NCBI RefSeq assembly: GCF_001553785.1
Contig: NZ_LOJP01000001.1
Coordinates: forward strand, 1,235,071 to 1,299,070
Reading direction: 5' to 3'
Origin: Actinoplanes sp. TFC3
GTDB lineage: Bacteria; Actinomycetota; Actinomycetes; Mycobacteriales; Micromonosporaceae
DNA: 64,000 bases
Below are positions 26,042-34,245 of the stretch, in pieces (position 1 is the stretch's first letter; each line of letters starts with the position of its first letter). Under the pieces are notes generated by a model. It was not told where the DNA came from, ran no database searches, and saw nothing but the letters and a program-made list of their open reading frames with translations. Made by a program: the position numbers and the translations under genes.

Positions 26042-26236
26042 GTGCAGGCCCGAGACGGGAAGAGCGGGGAGCAGGTGCACGATCATCCGGACGAGGAGCC
26101 GGAGGAGGTGACCGTAACCCCCGATCCGCCGGTGATGCCGGCGCCGCCTTTCCCGGCGTTCCAGAGCGTTCCGACGCTGCCACAGCAGACGCCGGGCGTG
26201 GGCTTCGAGAGCGGGCGCGACAGCCGTGCCCGCTGA
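26042..26236 (+). CDS. Small proline-rich hypothetical protein
   Basis: A 64-residue protein with an excellent ribosome site (GGAGGACAAACT before GTG). The N-terminal third is charged (HDHPDEEPEEV), the middle is proline-rich (TPDPPVMPAPPFPAF). No family was recognised. It overlaps the next gene by 11 nt and is divergent from the FxSxx precursor. It has a precursor-like size and composition, but nothing shows modification. Confidence 0.55.
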   Translation: MQARDGKSGEQVHDHPDEEPEEVTVTPDPPVMPAPPFPAFQSVPTLPQQTPGVGFESGRDSRAR

Positions 26237-26621
26237 CGACACGCGTCCGCAGCTGCCCCGGCGCGGACCGGCCCCGGTGGTCGACCAGATGGACAACGCC
26301 GAGCTCGCGCGCATGATCGAGGCCGAGCACCCGTACCGGGGGAAGGCCTTGTTCGAGCTCTCCGACCGCATCCCGCACGACGATGACGCGGCGACCAAGG
26401 TGGCGATGCTCAGCCGGCTGACATCGCTGCGTCAGGCGCGGCTGTTCGATCGGGTGTCCTTGGCCTGGTCGGCGATCATCGCGCTGCTGGCGGCCGAGAC
26501 ACCGCATGCCCGCGCCTGCGCTTACGAGGCGTTCGGGGCGCTGGACACCGAGGAACGCAGGGACATGCTCGACTACCTCGAGGTCACCGCGATCGAGGAC
26601 GCGCATCCCCGGATCGGCTGA
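26226..26621 (+). CDS. Hypothetical helical protein
   Basis: A 131-residue protein starting at GTG inside the previous gene's 3' end (11-nt overlap), so translation is probably coupled. Predominantly helical, with MDNAELARMIEAEHPYRGKALFELSDRI and a HEAT-like look (KVAMLSRLTSLRQARLFD, SAIIALLAAETPHARACAYEAFGAL, EERRDMLDYLEVTAI). No enzyme motif. A repeat-type protein-protein interaction role is guessed from the helix pattern only. Confidence 0.6.
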   Translation: MPADDTRPQLPRRGPAPVVDQMDNAELARMIEAEHPYRGKALFELSDRIPHDDDAATKVAMLSRLTSLRQARLFDRVSLAWSAIIALLAAETPHARACAYEAFGALDTEERRDMLDYLEVTAIEDAHPRIG

Positions 26622-26713
26622 GGAAACCGGATCGGGCCGAGGGGCCGGATCCGGCCGAGAGATCGGCGCGGGCCCACGAGCTGGATCGGGCTGCCGGGAA
26701 ACGCACGGCGTGG

Positions 26714-26742
26714 CCCGGCGCCGACCTGGGGTCGGCGCCGGG
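26714..26742. terminator. Bidirectional hairpin terminator
   Basis: A perfect 13-bp stem (CCCGGCGCCGACC / GGTCGGCGCCGGG) with a 3-nt loop lies between the convergent helical-protein gene and the DUF427 gene. Confidence 0.8.
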
Positions 26743-26770
26743 CGTGGACAGTGGCCGTGGGCGGGGAGAA

Positions 26771-27055
26771 TCAGTCCTCGACCTTGACGTCCTTCCAGAA
26801 GGCGACCCGGTCGCGAACGGCCTTCGCATCCGGCTTGGGGTCCGGGTAGAACCACACGGCGTCCTCGCTCCTGTGCTCACCGGACTCGAGGGTGTAGTAG
26901 GACGCCTTGCCCTTCCACACGCAGACGGAGTGCGTGTCGGAGGGCCGCAGTACGTCCTCGCGGAGGGACGAGCGCGGGAAGTAGACGTTTCCCTCAACAA
27001 CCACGGTGTCGTCGCTCTCGGCGATGATCTCGTCGTTCCAGATGGCCTTCGGCAT
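26771..27055 (-). CDS. DUF427 domain protein
   Basis: A 94-residue protein matching DUF427 along its whole length: MPKAIWNDEIIAESDDTVVVEGNVYFP, the conserved SVCVWKGKASYYTL with its Trp-Lys-Gly, and the C-terminal DAVWFYPDPKPDAKAVRDRVAFW. The family is widespread in actinobacteria, small and cytosolic, with no established biochemical function. Confidence 0.9.
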   Translation of the reverse strand: MPKAIWNDEIIAESDDTVVVEGNVYFPRSSLREDVLRPSDTHSVCVWKGKASYYTLESGEHRSEDAVWFYPDPKPDAKAVRDRVAFWKDVKVED

Positions 27056-27211
27056 ACCCCGAAAGTAGCGCGCCGCGTGGTGTCAGTCCGATATGCGCGA
27101 CTTTTCGCCTCCCGTGGGTGAAACGTCGTGGCTCAACGGGGCATTGCCCACCCGGTGTACGAGGATCTAAGGTCGATCAACCCAGGACACCCCGTATGGA
27201 AATGGCCGCCG

Positions 27212-27820
27212 ATGAGTACTTTGAGCACAATTCCGGGCACGCGTCTCCCGGCTACCCGCGAACAAGCCCGGCACGCGCTGGTTTTGCTTGGCGCCCCGGC
27301 TACGCCGCGGCTGGTGGTGGACGTGCACTCGGCTTTGTTTGACGGCGACCTCTCGGTGCCGGGGCTCGCAGCGGTACTGCGGGACGAGGAGCGGGATTAC
27401 GATCCGCACGCGCTCACGTCGTACCGCATCGTCCCGGCCCTGCACCACGACCTGTCGGCAGCCCGCGGCATGGTGACGTTGTCGGGCTGGCCGGTGGCCC
27501 GCCGGCTGGTGTCGCCGCAGCAATTGCGGGCCGATGCCCTGGCCGCGGTCGCCCGGATCGCCGAGTTCATCATCATTCGGGCGTCGGCGAGTCCAGCGGC
27601 GATGGAACTGCTGCGCAGGCTGGCTGAGACGGTTCCGGGTGGCGCGGAGGCGTTCCTCGTGCACGACCCGCGCGCACTGGCGACTGCGGCTCGCGCGGCG
27701 CTGGCGGAGCTCACCCCGGGTATCGCCTCGGATGTGGTGGTGGCTCGCTGGGAGCGGCTGGACGATCGGCAGCGGCTGTTCGGCGTGATGAGCCTGCCGA
27801 ACCAGCGATGCCGCGCGTGA
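27212..27820 (+). CDS. Hypothetical protein, first gene of a Cas4-like nuclease operon
   Basis: A protein of about 202 residues, mostly helical, with a central VVDVHSALFDGDLSVPGLAAVLRDEERDYDP and a later IAEFIIIRASASPAAMELLRRLAE. No family was recognised. The start is uncertain: ATG at 27212 is preferred because the sequence looks protein-like from there, but the frame is open from a GTG at 27128. Its stop overlaps the start of the nuclease gene (GTGA), so the three genes are one translationally coupled unit. Confidence 0.6.
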   Translation: MSTLSTIPGTRLPATREQARHALVLLGAPATPRLVVDVHSALFDGDLSVPGLAAVLRDEERDYDPHALTSYRIVPALHHDLSAARGMVTLSGWPVARRLVSPQQLRADALAAVARIAEFIIIRASASPAAMELLRRLAETVPGGAEAFLVHDPRALATAARAALAELTPGIASDVVVARWERLDDRQRLFGVMSLPNQRCRA

Positions 27821-28911
27821 CGGCGACTCCACGACCTCGCGACAATTCGGACTCGGCGCTCGATCGGTTCCGGGGCGCCAACCCCGCGAAGCGGCACAAC
27901 GCCCGGACAATTGCCGCTTTGACCGGTAATCCTGGCTGCTCGCGGCGGGCTGTGCTGGACGCGGCAGGGGTGGACAAGCCGCGCCTGGCTCAGCAGATCG
28001 GTTTTCCGATGGGGTTCGGGCAGAGCCGGTTCGCATTGGCTCGGGGCAACGGCTTCGAAGCGATGCTCAAGGCGGACAACTGCGCATTGCTGTTGTCCGT
28101 TTTGCGGGATGTGTTGGCGCTCGAAACGGACAGCGTCGCGTATGCCGACCTCGGCGAGGATGACGATGCAACGCTGGGTGCGCGCCATGGACGTACCCGG
28201 GAATTGCTTGCTGCCGCCGCCGGGGCCGCCCTGGTCGACCACCCGCTGCTCACCCTTGAGGTCGCGGGACGGCAGGTCTTTCTGGAACCCGATCTGATCG
28301 CGTTCCAGGTCGAAGGCCGGCTGCACGTCGTAGAGATCAAGTCGTTCGCGATCGTGGACGGTCAGGCCGACAGCGCCAAGGTGTCGGCGGCAGCCGTGCA
28401 GGCCGCGGTGTACGTACTCGCGCTGCGCCGGCTACTGACCAGTCTCGGACACGATCCGGCTCTGGTCAGCCATGACGTGGTGCTGGTCTGCCCGCGCGAC
28501 TTCTCGCTGACCCCGCAGGCCGTGGTCATCGACGTGCGCAAGCAGCTCGCGACGCTGAAACGTCAGCTCACCCGGCTCGCCTCGGTATCCGATCTGGCGG
28601 CCTCGCTGCCGGATGGCATCAGCTTCGACGTGGCGCTGCCCCCGGCCCAGCTGATCGCCTCGCTGCATGAGGTCGAGGCCCGATATGCCCCGGAATGCCT
28701 GTCGGCGTGCGAGCTTGCCGTGTTCTGCCGTCACGAGGCTTCCGGCAGCACCGCCGCGCTGGGCCGCCCGGTGCGTGACGCGCTCGGTGGCGTCAACACC
28801 ATTCAGGAAGCGCTCGAACTCGCCACCGAAGCCCGCACCCCGACCGAAGAACAGGCTGAGGCCGCGGCATTGCTCCAGGCTGCTGCCCGCTTGCGCGCCG
28901 GGATCCTATGA
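27808..28911 (+). CDS. Cas4/RecB-like PD-(D/E)XK nuclease with Fe-S cysteines
   Basis: A 367-residue protein. EPD (D162) and EIK (E176, K178) about 15 residues apart, followed by the QAAVYVLAL helix (Q198), form the PD-(D/E)XK nuclease core. One cysteine before it (C44, in NPGCSRR) and three after it (C297, C301 and C307, in ECLSACELAVFC) reproduce the four-cysteine Fe-S cluster of Cas4/AddB-type nucleases. No Cas1 or CRISPR array is in the window. A GTG at 27817 that overlaps the previous stop is an alternative start. The next gene starts in its stop codon (ATGA). Confidence 0.75.
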   Translation: MPRVTATPRPRDNSDSALDRFRGANPAKRHNARTIAALTGNPGCSRRAVLDAAGVDKPRLAQQIGFPMGFGQSRFALARGNGFEAMLKADNCALLLSVLRDVLALETDSVAYADLGEDDDATLGARHGRTRELLAAAAGAALVDHPLLTLEVAGRQVFLEPDLIAFQVEGRLHVVEIKSFAIVDGQADSAKVSAAAVQAAVYVLALRRLLTSLGHDPALVSHDVVLVCPRDFSLTPQAVVIDVRKQLATLKRQLTRLASVSDLAASLPDGISFDVALPPAQLIASLHEVEARYAPECLSACELAVFCRHEASGSTAALGRPVRDALGGVNTIQEALELATEARTPTEEQAEAAALLQAAARLRAGIL

Positions 28912-30422
28912 GTACGCTCACCGCTCTCGCCCGCGCCCAAGCGTTCGCCGCAGCCCGGGCGCAGCCCCTGGCGACGGTCCGCCACCTGCACCTTCACGAG
29001 CGTCCGATGGTGCTGATCCCGTACGCGATGGCCGGTGAGGCGAACGCCCCGCTGGCCGCCATGCTGGGCACTGACCGGAAAAATCCGGACTTGCTGGTGG
29101 TGGCTCAGCCCCGCAACCGCGATGACCGGTTCGCCTTCGCCGCGTCGCTGGCCGAGGCAATTGTCCCGTATGTTGACTCCTTCACCGCACTGACCGAGGC
29201 GGTCGCCGTGGACCGGGGGCGCGACGTGCGCTACCGCTTCACCGACGCGCCGCAACTGTGGGTGCCCAACTCCGGCGGCGTCGAGTTCCTGCGCCTCTTC
29301 GGACGATCGACGCGCTTTCGCAGCACCGAGGGCGAGTACGCGGTGCCGGCGGCGGTGCCCCTGCTGGGCCGGTGGCTGACCTTCTTCGCCAACACCGCCG
29401 AGGTCCCCGGCTCATCGTTGCTGCTCAACGTCGTACAGGCGATGTCGTTGCATTGGGCGACCGGGCAGAGCAGCGCCGAAGACGCCCAACTGGCCGCGCT
29501 CATGGCCTGGATCGCGCCGCCCGCGGGCGTGAGCGTTTTCGAGGCGGCGGCTGCTGCCGAAAATCCGGCGCTCCTCCCGCCGGCCGGCCCGGCCACGGAT
29601 CCGGCGTTCGACAACCATGTGCTGGCGCCGCTGCTGTCGGTCGCGGAACCCGACATCGCAGAGTTGACGGCGGTGTTGCGGGAACAGCTGCTGCCGACCT
29701 GGAACTTGATGTGGCAGGCGATTGATCTGTTGCGCGCGCTGCCGGTGGGTAGCCGGGTGGCGGGACGCTGGGATGGCGACCGGGATGCTTACTCGGCGTT
29801 CTACCAGCACCTGGCCGAAGGTGGCGCTCCTCAGCCACGGCGGGACGGTGCGGTTGCTGCGGCGGCACGGCTCAGCCGGTTGGAGAACGCGGCGGCGCGC
29901 TATGCGGTGCAGCGGGCGTTCGACGACCCGCTGGTGATGGCCGAATACCGGCTGGCCGGGGCGGCGTTCGAGGGTGCGGTCACCCTGGCCAAGGCCGACC
30001 GCATCGACGATTCGGGCAAGCGTCCGGTGCTGCGGCCCCGGATCATGGTGGTGACCGCTGAACCGGTACGAATGGAGCCCGGCGCCACGCTGACCTCCCC
30101 GGCCCGGCCCAGCCAGAAGGCCACGATCATCTCGGTAACGCCTGTTTTGCCCGGGGACGAAGCGAAGACCGAGGTACTGCTCGAACTGTCCGGCGGCATG
30201 GGCCGCAAACTGGTGGCCGAGCCGGGCAGCGTTCCCGAGGTGGGGGAGCGGCTGCTGTTCACGACGTTGAGCGAGGCGTACCGGCCGGGTGGCGCCTTCC
30301 CCGAGCCGGACCAGACGCCCTGGACGCACGGCGGGCCGCCGGTGAGTGACTCGGCCGCGGATGACGAGGCCGGCGTGAACGGCTCGGCGGAGCTCGAGCC
30401 GGCAGCCCTCAGCGGAGCTTGA
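28908..30422 (+). CDS. Hypothetical protein, third gene of the Cas4-like nuclease operon
   Basis: A 504-residue protein starting in the ATGA overlap with the nuclease gene. The N-terminal half is mixed (LATVRHLHLHERPMVLIPYAMAGEANAPLAAMLG); the middle has Trp-rich helical stretches (GRWLTFFANTAEVPG); the C-terminal part is beta-rich (ARPSQKATIISVTPV, TEVLLELSGGMGRKL) and ends in an acidic tail. No Walker, nuclease or HTH motif. Its coupling to the nuclease suggests a partner or regulator. It overlaps the SpoIIE gene tail to tail by 14 nt. Confidence 0.65.
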   Translation: MSTLTALARAQAFAAARAQPLATVRHLHLHERPMVLIPYAMAGEANAPLAAMLGTDRKNPDLLVVAQPRNRDDRFAFAASLAEAIVPYVDSFTALTEAVAVDRGRDVRYRFTDAPQLWVPNSGGVEFLRLFGRSTRFRSTEGEYAVPAAVPLLGRWLTFFANTAEVPGSSLLLNVVQAMSLHWATGQSSAEDAQLAALMAWIAPPAGVSVFEAAAAAENPALLPPAGPATDPAFDNHVLAPLLSVAEPDIAELTAVLREQLLPTWNLMWQAIDLLRALPVGSRVAGRWDGDRDAYSAFYQHLAEGGAPQPRRDGAVAAAARLSRLENAAARYAVQRAFDDPLVMAEYRLAGAAFEGAVTLAKADRIDDSGKRPVLRPRIMVVTAEPVRMEPGATLTSPARPSQKATIISVTPVLPGDEAKTEVLLELSGGMGRKLVAEPGSVPEVGERLLFTTLSEAYRPGGAFPEPDQTPWTHGGPPVSDSAADDEAGVNGSAELEPAALSGA

Positions 30423-32259
30423 TCAGGAGCAAGGCGGTGTCGTCAGCGCGGCGGGCGGTTGCGTTGATGAGCAGGTCGGCGAGGTCGTCGACCGGGAGGT
30501 TTGCCCCTTCGTGCAGGCAGCGGGCCATGCGGTCGATGCCTTCGTCGAGGATGTGGTCCGGGTGCTCGACCAGGCCGTCGGTGTAGAGCAGCAGCGTTGA
30601 GCCAACCGGCACCGTTCGGCTATGCGTTGACCGGTGCTGACGGGGCAGCAGGCCGAGGAGGGGTTCCGGCTTCTCCCACCAGATCTCGACCTTGCCGTCC
30701 GGGCGCAGCAGCAACGGCGGCGGGTGGCCGGCGTTGGAGAACGTCAGCTCGTAGGTGTCGACGTTGCGGCGTACACGGGCGAGAACGGCCGTTGCGGCGA
30801 TGCCCATGTTGAGACCGCGGACGGCGAGGTCAAGGCGGGACAGCAGGTTGCCGGGTTCGTCGTCGCGGGCGTAGGCGTCACCTCGTACGAGGTTGCGCAG
30901 CTGACCCATCGCCGCCGCGGCTTCGATGTCGTGGCCCGAAACGTCCCCCACCGCCAGCATCACGCTGCCATCGGGCTGGATGAACGCGTCATACCAGTCG
31001 CCGCCGACCGCCGCGCCGTCCTGAGCGGGCAGGTAGCGGGCGTGCAACTTCATGCCGGGAATTTGCGGCAATTCGGTCAGCAAGCTGTGCTGGAGAACCT
31101 CGGCGACATGGCGTTGCTGGCGGTACAACCGGCTGTTGTCAATGGTCAGACCGGTCCGCCGGGCGATGTCGAGCGCGGTCCGCTCATCGGCCTCGGTGAA
31201 CGCCGCCCGGTCCGGGCCATTGATCAACGTGATCGAACCGAGAACCTTCTGACTCACCGGCGCGGTGACGGGCACGACAATGTAGGACGCGTAGCCCAGC
31301 CGCTCGGCGATCGTGGCGAGTTCCGGGTTCGTGGTACGAGAGAGCAGTGCTGAGCTGGGCTCGGTTGCCCGGCGTACCGGCGTACGGGATCTTTGGACCG
31401 CAAGAACCGCAGAATCTGGACCAAGCGCCGAGGCCATGATGTCCGCGAAGCGTTCGGTGTCGGCCTTCCTCAGCGGGTCGCGGTGCGCGCCGGCCACGAG
31501 CCGCACGCCGCCGTCGTCACCGGCGAGCGTGACCATGCACCAATCGGCCAGCCGGGGGACGACACCGTTGGCCAGCAGCCGCATCCCCTCGTCAATGTCG
31601 AGCGTGCGCGCGAACGTTTCGGTCAACTCGGCCAGCATGGCCAGTTGTGCCCGCGCACTTTCAGCGTGCTGGCGAGCCTCATCGGCCACGGCCCGCGCGA
31701 TCCGCAACCGCAGCTCGGAGGCGCAGGCCTCGGCAAGGTCGGCCAGAATTTCCAGCTCGTCCTTGGTCCAGGCCCGAGGCTTCGTGTCGATCGCGCACAG
31801 CGACCCCAGGGTCCGGCCTTCGGCATCATTCAACGGCATCCCCGCGTACGCCACCACGCCGAGCTCCGGAATCGCCAAGTTGTCCCGCACCTGCGCATAG
31901 ATCCGCGCGTCGGGAAAGACCTTGGGAATTCCCTCGTCAACCACATGCTGACAGAACGAATGGGTGAGCGGGGTCTCGCGCTTCTCGGACCACGGCTCAG
32001 GCAACCCGACCTGCCCGGGAAAAAACTGCCGGAGATCATCAACCAGAGAAACAAGCGCCACGGGTACGCCCAACATGCGCTTGACCAGCGAAGCGAACCG
32101 GTCGAAGGCAGCATCCGGCTCGGCGCTCGCGGCAACCTGATGCAGAGCGTGCAGTCGCGCCGGGTCGGTGAGGGTGCGTGCGGTGGCATCCGGGCCAGCT
32201 GTGCCCGGAAGGTCTGCCTGGCCGTTCGCGTCGGCTGGGATGTCGCCGAGCCCGCTCAT
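30409..32259 (-). CDS. GAF-GAF-SpoIIE serine phosphatase
   Basis: A 616-residue signalling protein. The ATG at 32259 is chosen for GGGAGG 4 nt upstream. The first GAF domain (about 35-190) contains LVSLVDDLRQFF and GSLCAIDTKPRAW; a second GAF follows (about 225-370). The C-terminal PP2C-type SpoIIE domain (about 390-615) keeps the metal-binding aspartates: AVGGDWYDAF, AVGDVSGHDIEAAAAM, YTDGLVEH and ADDTALLL. Such enzymes dephosphorylate STAS antagonists to release sigma factors; the STAS protein at 19.2 kb could be a substrate, though they are 11 kb apart. Confidence 0.9.
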   Translation of the reverse strand: MSGLGDIPADANGQADLPGTAGPDATARTLTDPARLHALHQVAASAEPDAAFDRFASLVKRMLGVPVALVSLVDDLRQFFPGQVGLPEPWSEKRETPLTHSFCQHVVDEGIPKVFPDARIYAQVRDNLAIPELGVVAYAGMPLNDAEGRTLGSLCAIDTKPRAWTKDELEILADLAEACASELRLRIARAVADEARQHAESARAQLAMLAELTETFARTLDIDEGMRLLANGVVPRLADWCMVTLAGDDGGVRLVAGAHRDPLRKADTERFADIMASALGPDSAVLAVQRSRTPVRRATEPSSALLSRTTNPELATIAERLGYASYIVVPVTAPVSQKVLGSITLINGPDRAAFTEADERTALDIARRTGLTIDNSRLYRQQRHVAEVLQHSLLTELPQIPGMKLHARYLPAQDGAAVGGDWYDAFIQPDGSVMLAVGDVSGHDIEAAAAMGQLRNLVRGDAYARDDEPGNLLSRLDLAVRGLNMGIAATAVLARVRRNVDTYELTFSNAGHPPPLLLRPDGKVEIWWEKPEPLLGLLPRQHRSTHSRTVPVGSTLLLYTDGLVEHPDHILDEGIDRMARCLHEGANLPVDDLADLLINATARRADDTALLLIKLR

Positions 32260-32508
32260 GCGCCCTCCCTGCAATTTCGACTCGGCGGTGAGAGCAGCCA
32301 GGCTACCCGCCCGGCGGCGAACCGGCTGCGTGCCGAAGAACACGGATCCGCATCACGTCGGTCCCGCTCAGGCCTCACCCGGGGTGGGACTCGAAATGTC
32401 ACGACGCAGGGACGTTTGCCAGATCGGCCTTTCTCGCCCCGGTGCCGGCCACGGACGCCGAACCGGTGTGTGGTTGCGGCGCGGTACAGCCGCCAAGCCG
32501 GTGGGACC

Positions 32509-32577
32509 CGTTACGGCGTGGGGGTGTCCGGCCTCGTCATCGGAGCCGTTACGGCGCGGGAGTGTCCGCCGTCGTCA
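32509..32577. repeat. Two direct copies of a 31-bp sequence
   Basis: Copies at 32509-32539 and 32547-32577 share 27 of 31 bases and both begin CGTTACGGCG. The second contains the stop codon and last codons of the SRPBCC gene, so the first looks like a partial tail duplication downstream. The rest of the gap 32260-32508 shows nothing I can name. Confidence 0.6.
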
Positions 32578-33214
32578 CTTGGGCGTTGCGTGCCTTGGCT
32601 GCCCAGCGTTCCGCCCACCGCTTGCGCACCACTTCGAACGAGGCGTCGTCCAGCCCGTACGTCGACACGGTGATCTCCATCCGGCCCGCCCCGCGGCTGT
32701 TCTGCGGTTCGCGGCCGGCGATCACCACGAGGTGGCCGTCGCCGTCGACCAGCCAGGCCGCGCGATCGCCGGCGCGGGTGACCGCCCCACCGATGGTGCC
32801 GAGTACCTCTGGCCAGTTGGTCGCTCCGGTCAGGTAGATGGTGCGGCGTGCCCCTTTCGGCCGCTCAATCAGCAGGAACTGCAGCTGGAGCAGGAAGGCG
32901 CGCCAACCTTCCTCGACCGCGTCGTACCGGCCGGAATCGTCGGTTGAGCCTTGCCGTACGGCGCGTACGACCGTGCCGGCGTCGTTTCCGCTCACCTCCA
33001 AATAGGAGCCGTCGGCCCAGCCCATCCGCTCGGGCGCCAAGAAGGTGGCCTCGTTGACAAAGATGTGCTGGATCTCGCCGTCCAGGTCGTCGTAGTCCCA
33101 ACCGAACCACTGCCGCAGCACGGGCGGCTGCGTGACCGCATCCCACACCTCGTCGCGGCCAAGGGGCAGACTTACTTCGACCAAATAGGACTTCGGCGTC
33201 TCTCGATCAGTCAC
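32549..33214 (-). CDS. SRPBCC (AHSA1/START-like) domain protein
   Basis: A 221-residue protein. The N-terminal 150 residues have the SRPBCC pattern: SYLVEVSLPLGRDEVWDAVTQPPVLRQWFGWDYDDLDGE and a long C-terminal helix VEEGWRAFLLQLQFLL. Residues about 150-215 may form a second related half (AAWLVDGDGHLVVIAG). The family binds hydrophobic ligands or acts as a co-chaperone; no specific role can be assigned. It lies 65 nt downstream of the prim-pol gene on the same strand. Confidence 0.82.
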   Translation of the reverse strand: MTDRETPKSYLVEVSLPLGRDEVWDAVTQPPVLRQWFGWDYDDLDGEIQHIFVNEATFLAPERMGWADGSYLEVSGNDAGTVVRAVRQGSTDDSGRYDAVEEGWRAFLLQLQFLLIERPKGARRTIYLTGATNWPEVLGTIGGAVTRAGDRAAWLVDGDGHLVVIAGREPQNSRGAGRMEITVSTYGLDDASFEVVRKRWAERWAAKARNAQVTTADTPAP

Positions 33215-33279
33215 GCCCCTATCCTGGCGGTAACTCCGGAACTACGCCATGCGATCTTGGCCTCGTTCTCTGCCCGATT

Positions 33280-34146
33280 TCACCACCGACGCCCGCATCC
33301 CGCAGTCACTCCCCGGCAGCGGAAGAGGCGGCCAGCGCTCAACCCCGAGCGGATCGTTCGCACGGTTTCCGTACGCCCCAAGCCCGACCATGCAGCCGCG
33401 GCCGTAAGTTCGCGCGTCACCAAGCCTTCCTCCAGTAGTCCCGCCCCGATGAGCCTGCCCAGAGCAAACGCCGCCCGGTTGAGGGTGTCGTTGCGCGATC
33501 CCGCCGGTGCATGCGCGACGCGTTCGGTCTCGGTTTCCAGTGCGACGGCCGCGTACCTGTCGGGGTGGGCGATGGTCGCCGAGCCCAAAGCCGTCGTGGA
33601 CTGCGGGGGCTCCGGGCCGGCGATGAGTTCTTCCAGCGCCGCCGGTGCTGACGGCAGTGGTATGCCGGGGCGGACCACCCAGTAATAGGTGGTGCCGCTG
33701 GCGTGCCGGGATGGTGGTGCCAATACGTAGCCGCCGTCGCCGCGCCAGTCGACGCCGGGGATGACGTGCACCCTGTTGCCGTACCCGAGAGGTGAGAACC
33801 AGAAATGCCAGCCGCCGCCGCCCGTGCGCACCTGGGGTCCCTGCGGCATCGCGCCGTCCAGCACGTGCCGCAGGCCGTGCCAGCCTTCGAGGGAGTCGAC
33901 GTCGGCCACATCCATCGCGACGCCGGTGCGCAGGCCGATGTTGGCGTCCGGCCAGCGTGACCACCATTTGTGCACCGTATGCGGGTCGGCGCTGGCTTCT
34001 CTGAGCCCGTGCCGCAGCCTCGGGTGCTTGCCGGGCCGATCGCAGTCCGGGCGCCCGCAGGAACACGATCCGCCCAGGTCAGGCGTGTGCACCGGCAGGA
34101 CCGGGATGCCGTGCCGGGCATAAGCGATTGCCGCATCAAGCTTCAT
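33280..34146 (-). CDS. Bifunctional primase-polymerase (prim-pol, AEP) domain protein
   Basis: A 288-residue archaeo-eukaryotic primase superfamily protein. A zinc-binding loop CSCGRPDCDRPGKHPR is near residue 30, and the metal-binding acidic motif is VAMDVADVDS near 80. The histidine motif appears as TGGGGWHFWF, followed by PGVDWRGDGGYVLAPPS. This is the prim-pol domain found in plasmid and prophage replication proteins. There is no helicase domain fused and no replication gene beside it, so it looks orphaned, possibly from a mobile element. Confidence 0.88.
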   Translation of the reverse strand: MKLDAAIAYARHGIPVLPVHTPDLGGSCSCGRPDCDRPGKHPRLRHGLREASADPHTVHKWWSRWPDANIGLRTGVAMDVADVDSLEGWHGLRHVLDGAMPQGPQVRTGGGGWHFWFSPLGYGNRVHVIPGVDWRGDGGYVLAPPSRHASGTTYYWVVRPGIPLPSAPAALEELIAGPEPPQSTTALGSATIAHPDRYAAVALETETERVAHAPAGSRNDTLNRAAFALGRLIGAGLLEEGLVTRELTAAAAWSGLGRTETVRTIRSGLSAGRLFRCRGVTAGCGRRW

Positions 34147-34147
34147 T

Positions 34148-34161
34148 CGTACAAGTGTACG
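34148..34161. promoter_or_regulatory. Palindrome just upstream of the prim-pol gene
   Basis: CGTACA-AG-TGTACG is a perfect 6+6 inverted repeat one base ahead of the prim-pol ATG. It may be an operator that blocks transcription or translation of the gene, possibly bound by an unlinked regulator. Confidence 0.45.
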
Positions 34162-34245
34162 AGTTCAACCGGTTCGCCGCCGAAGTTATCCACAGGGCCG
34201 GGCAGTGGTCAGATGCTGTTCTTTTAGCTTCCCTAAGGTCCGCCG

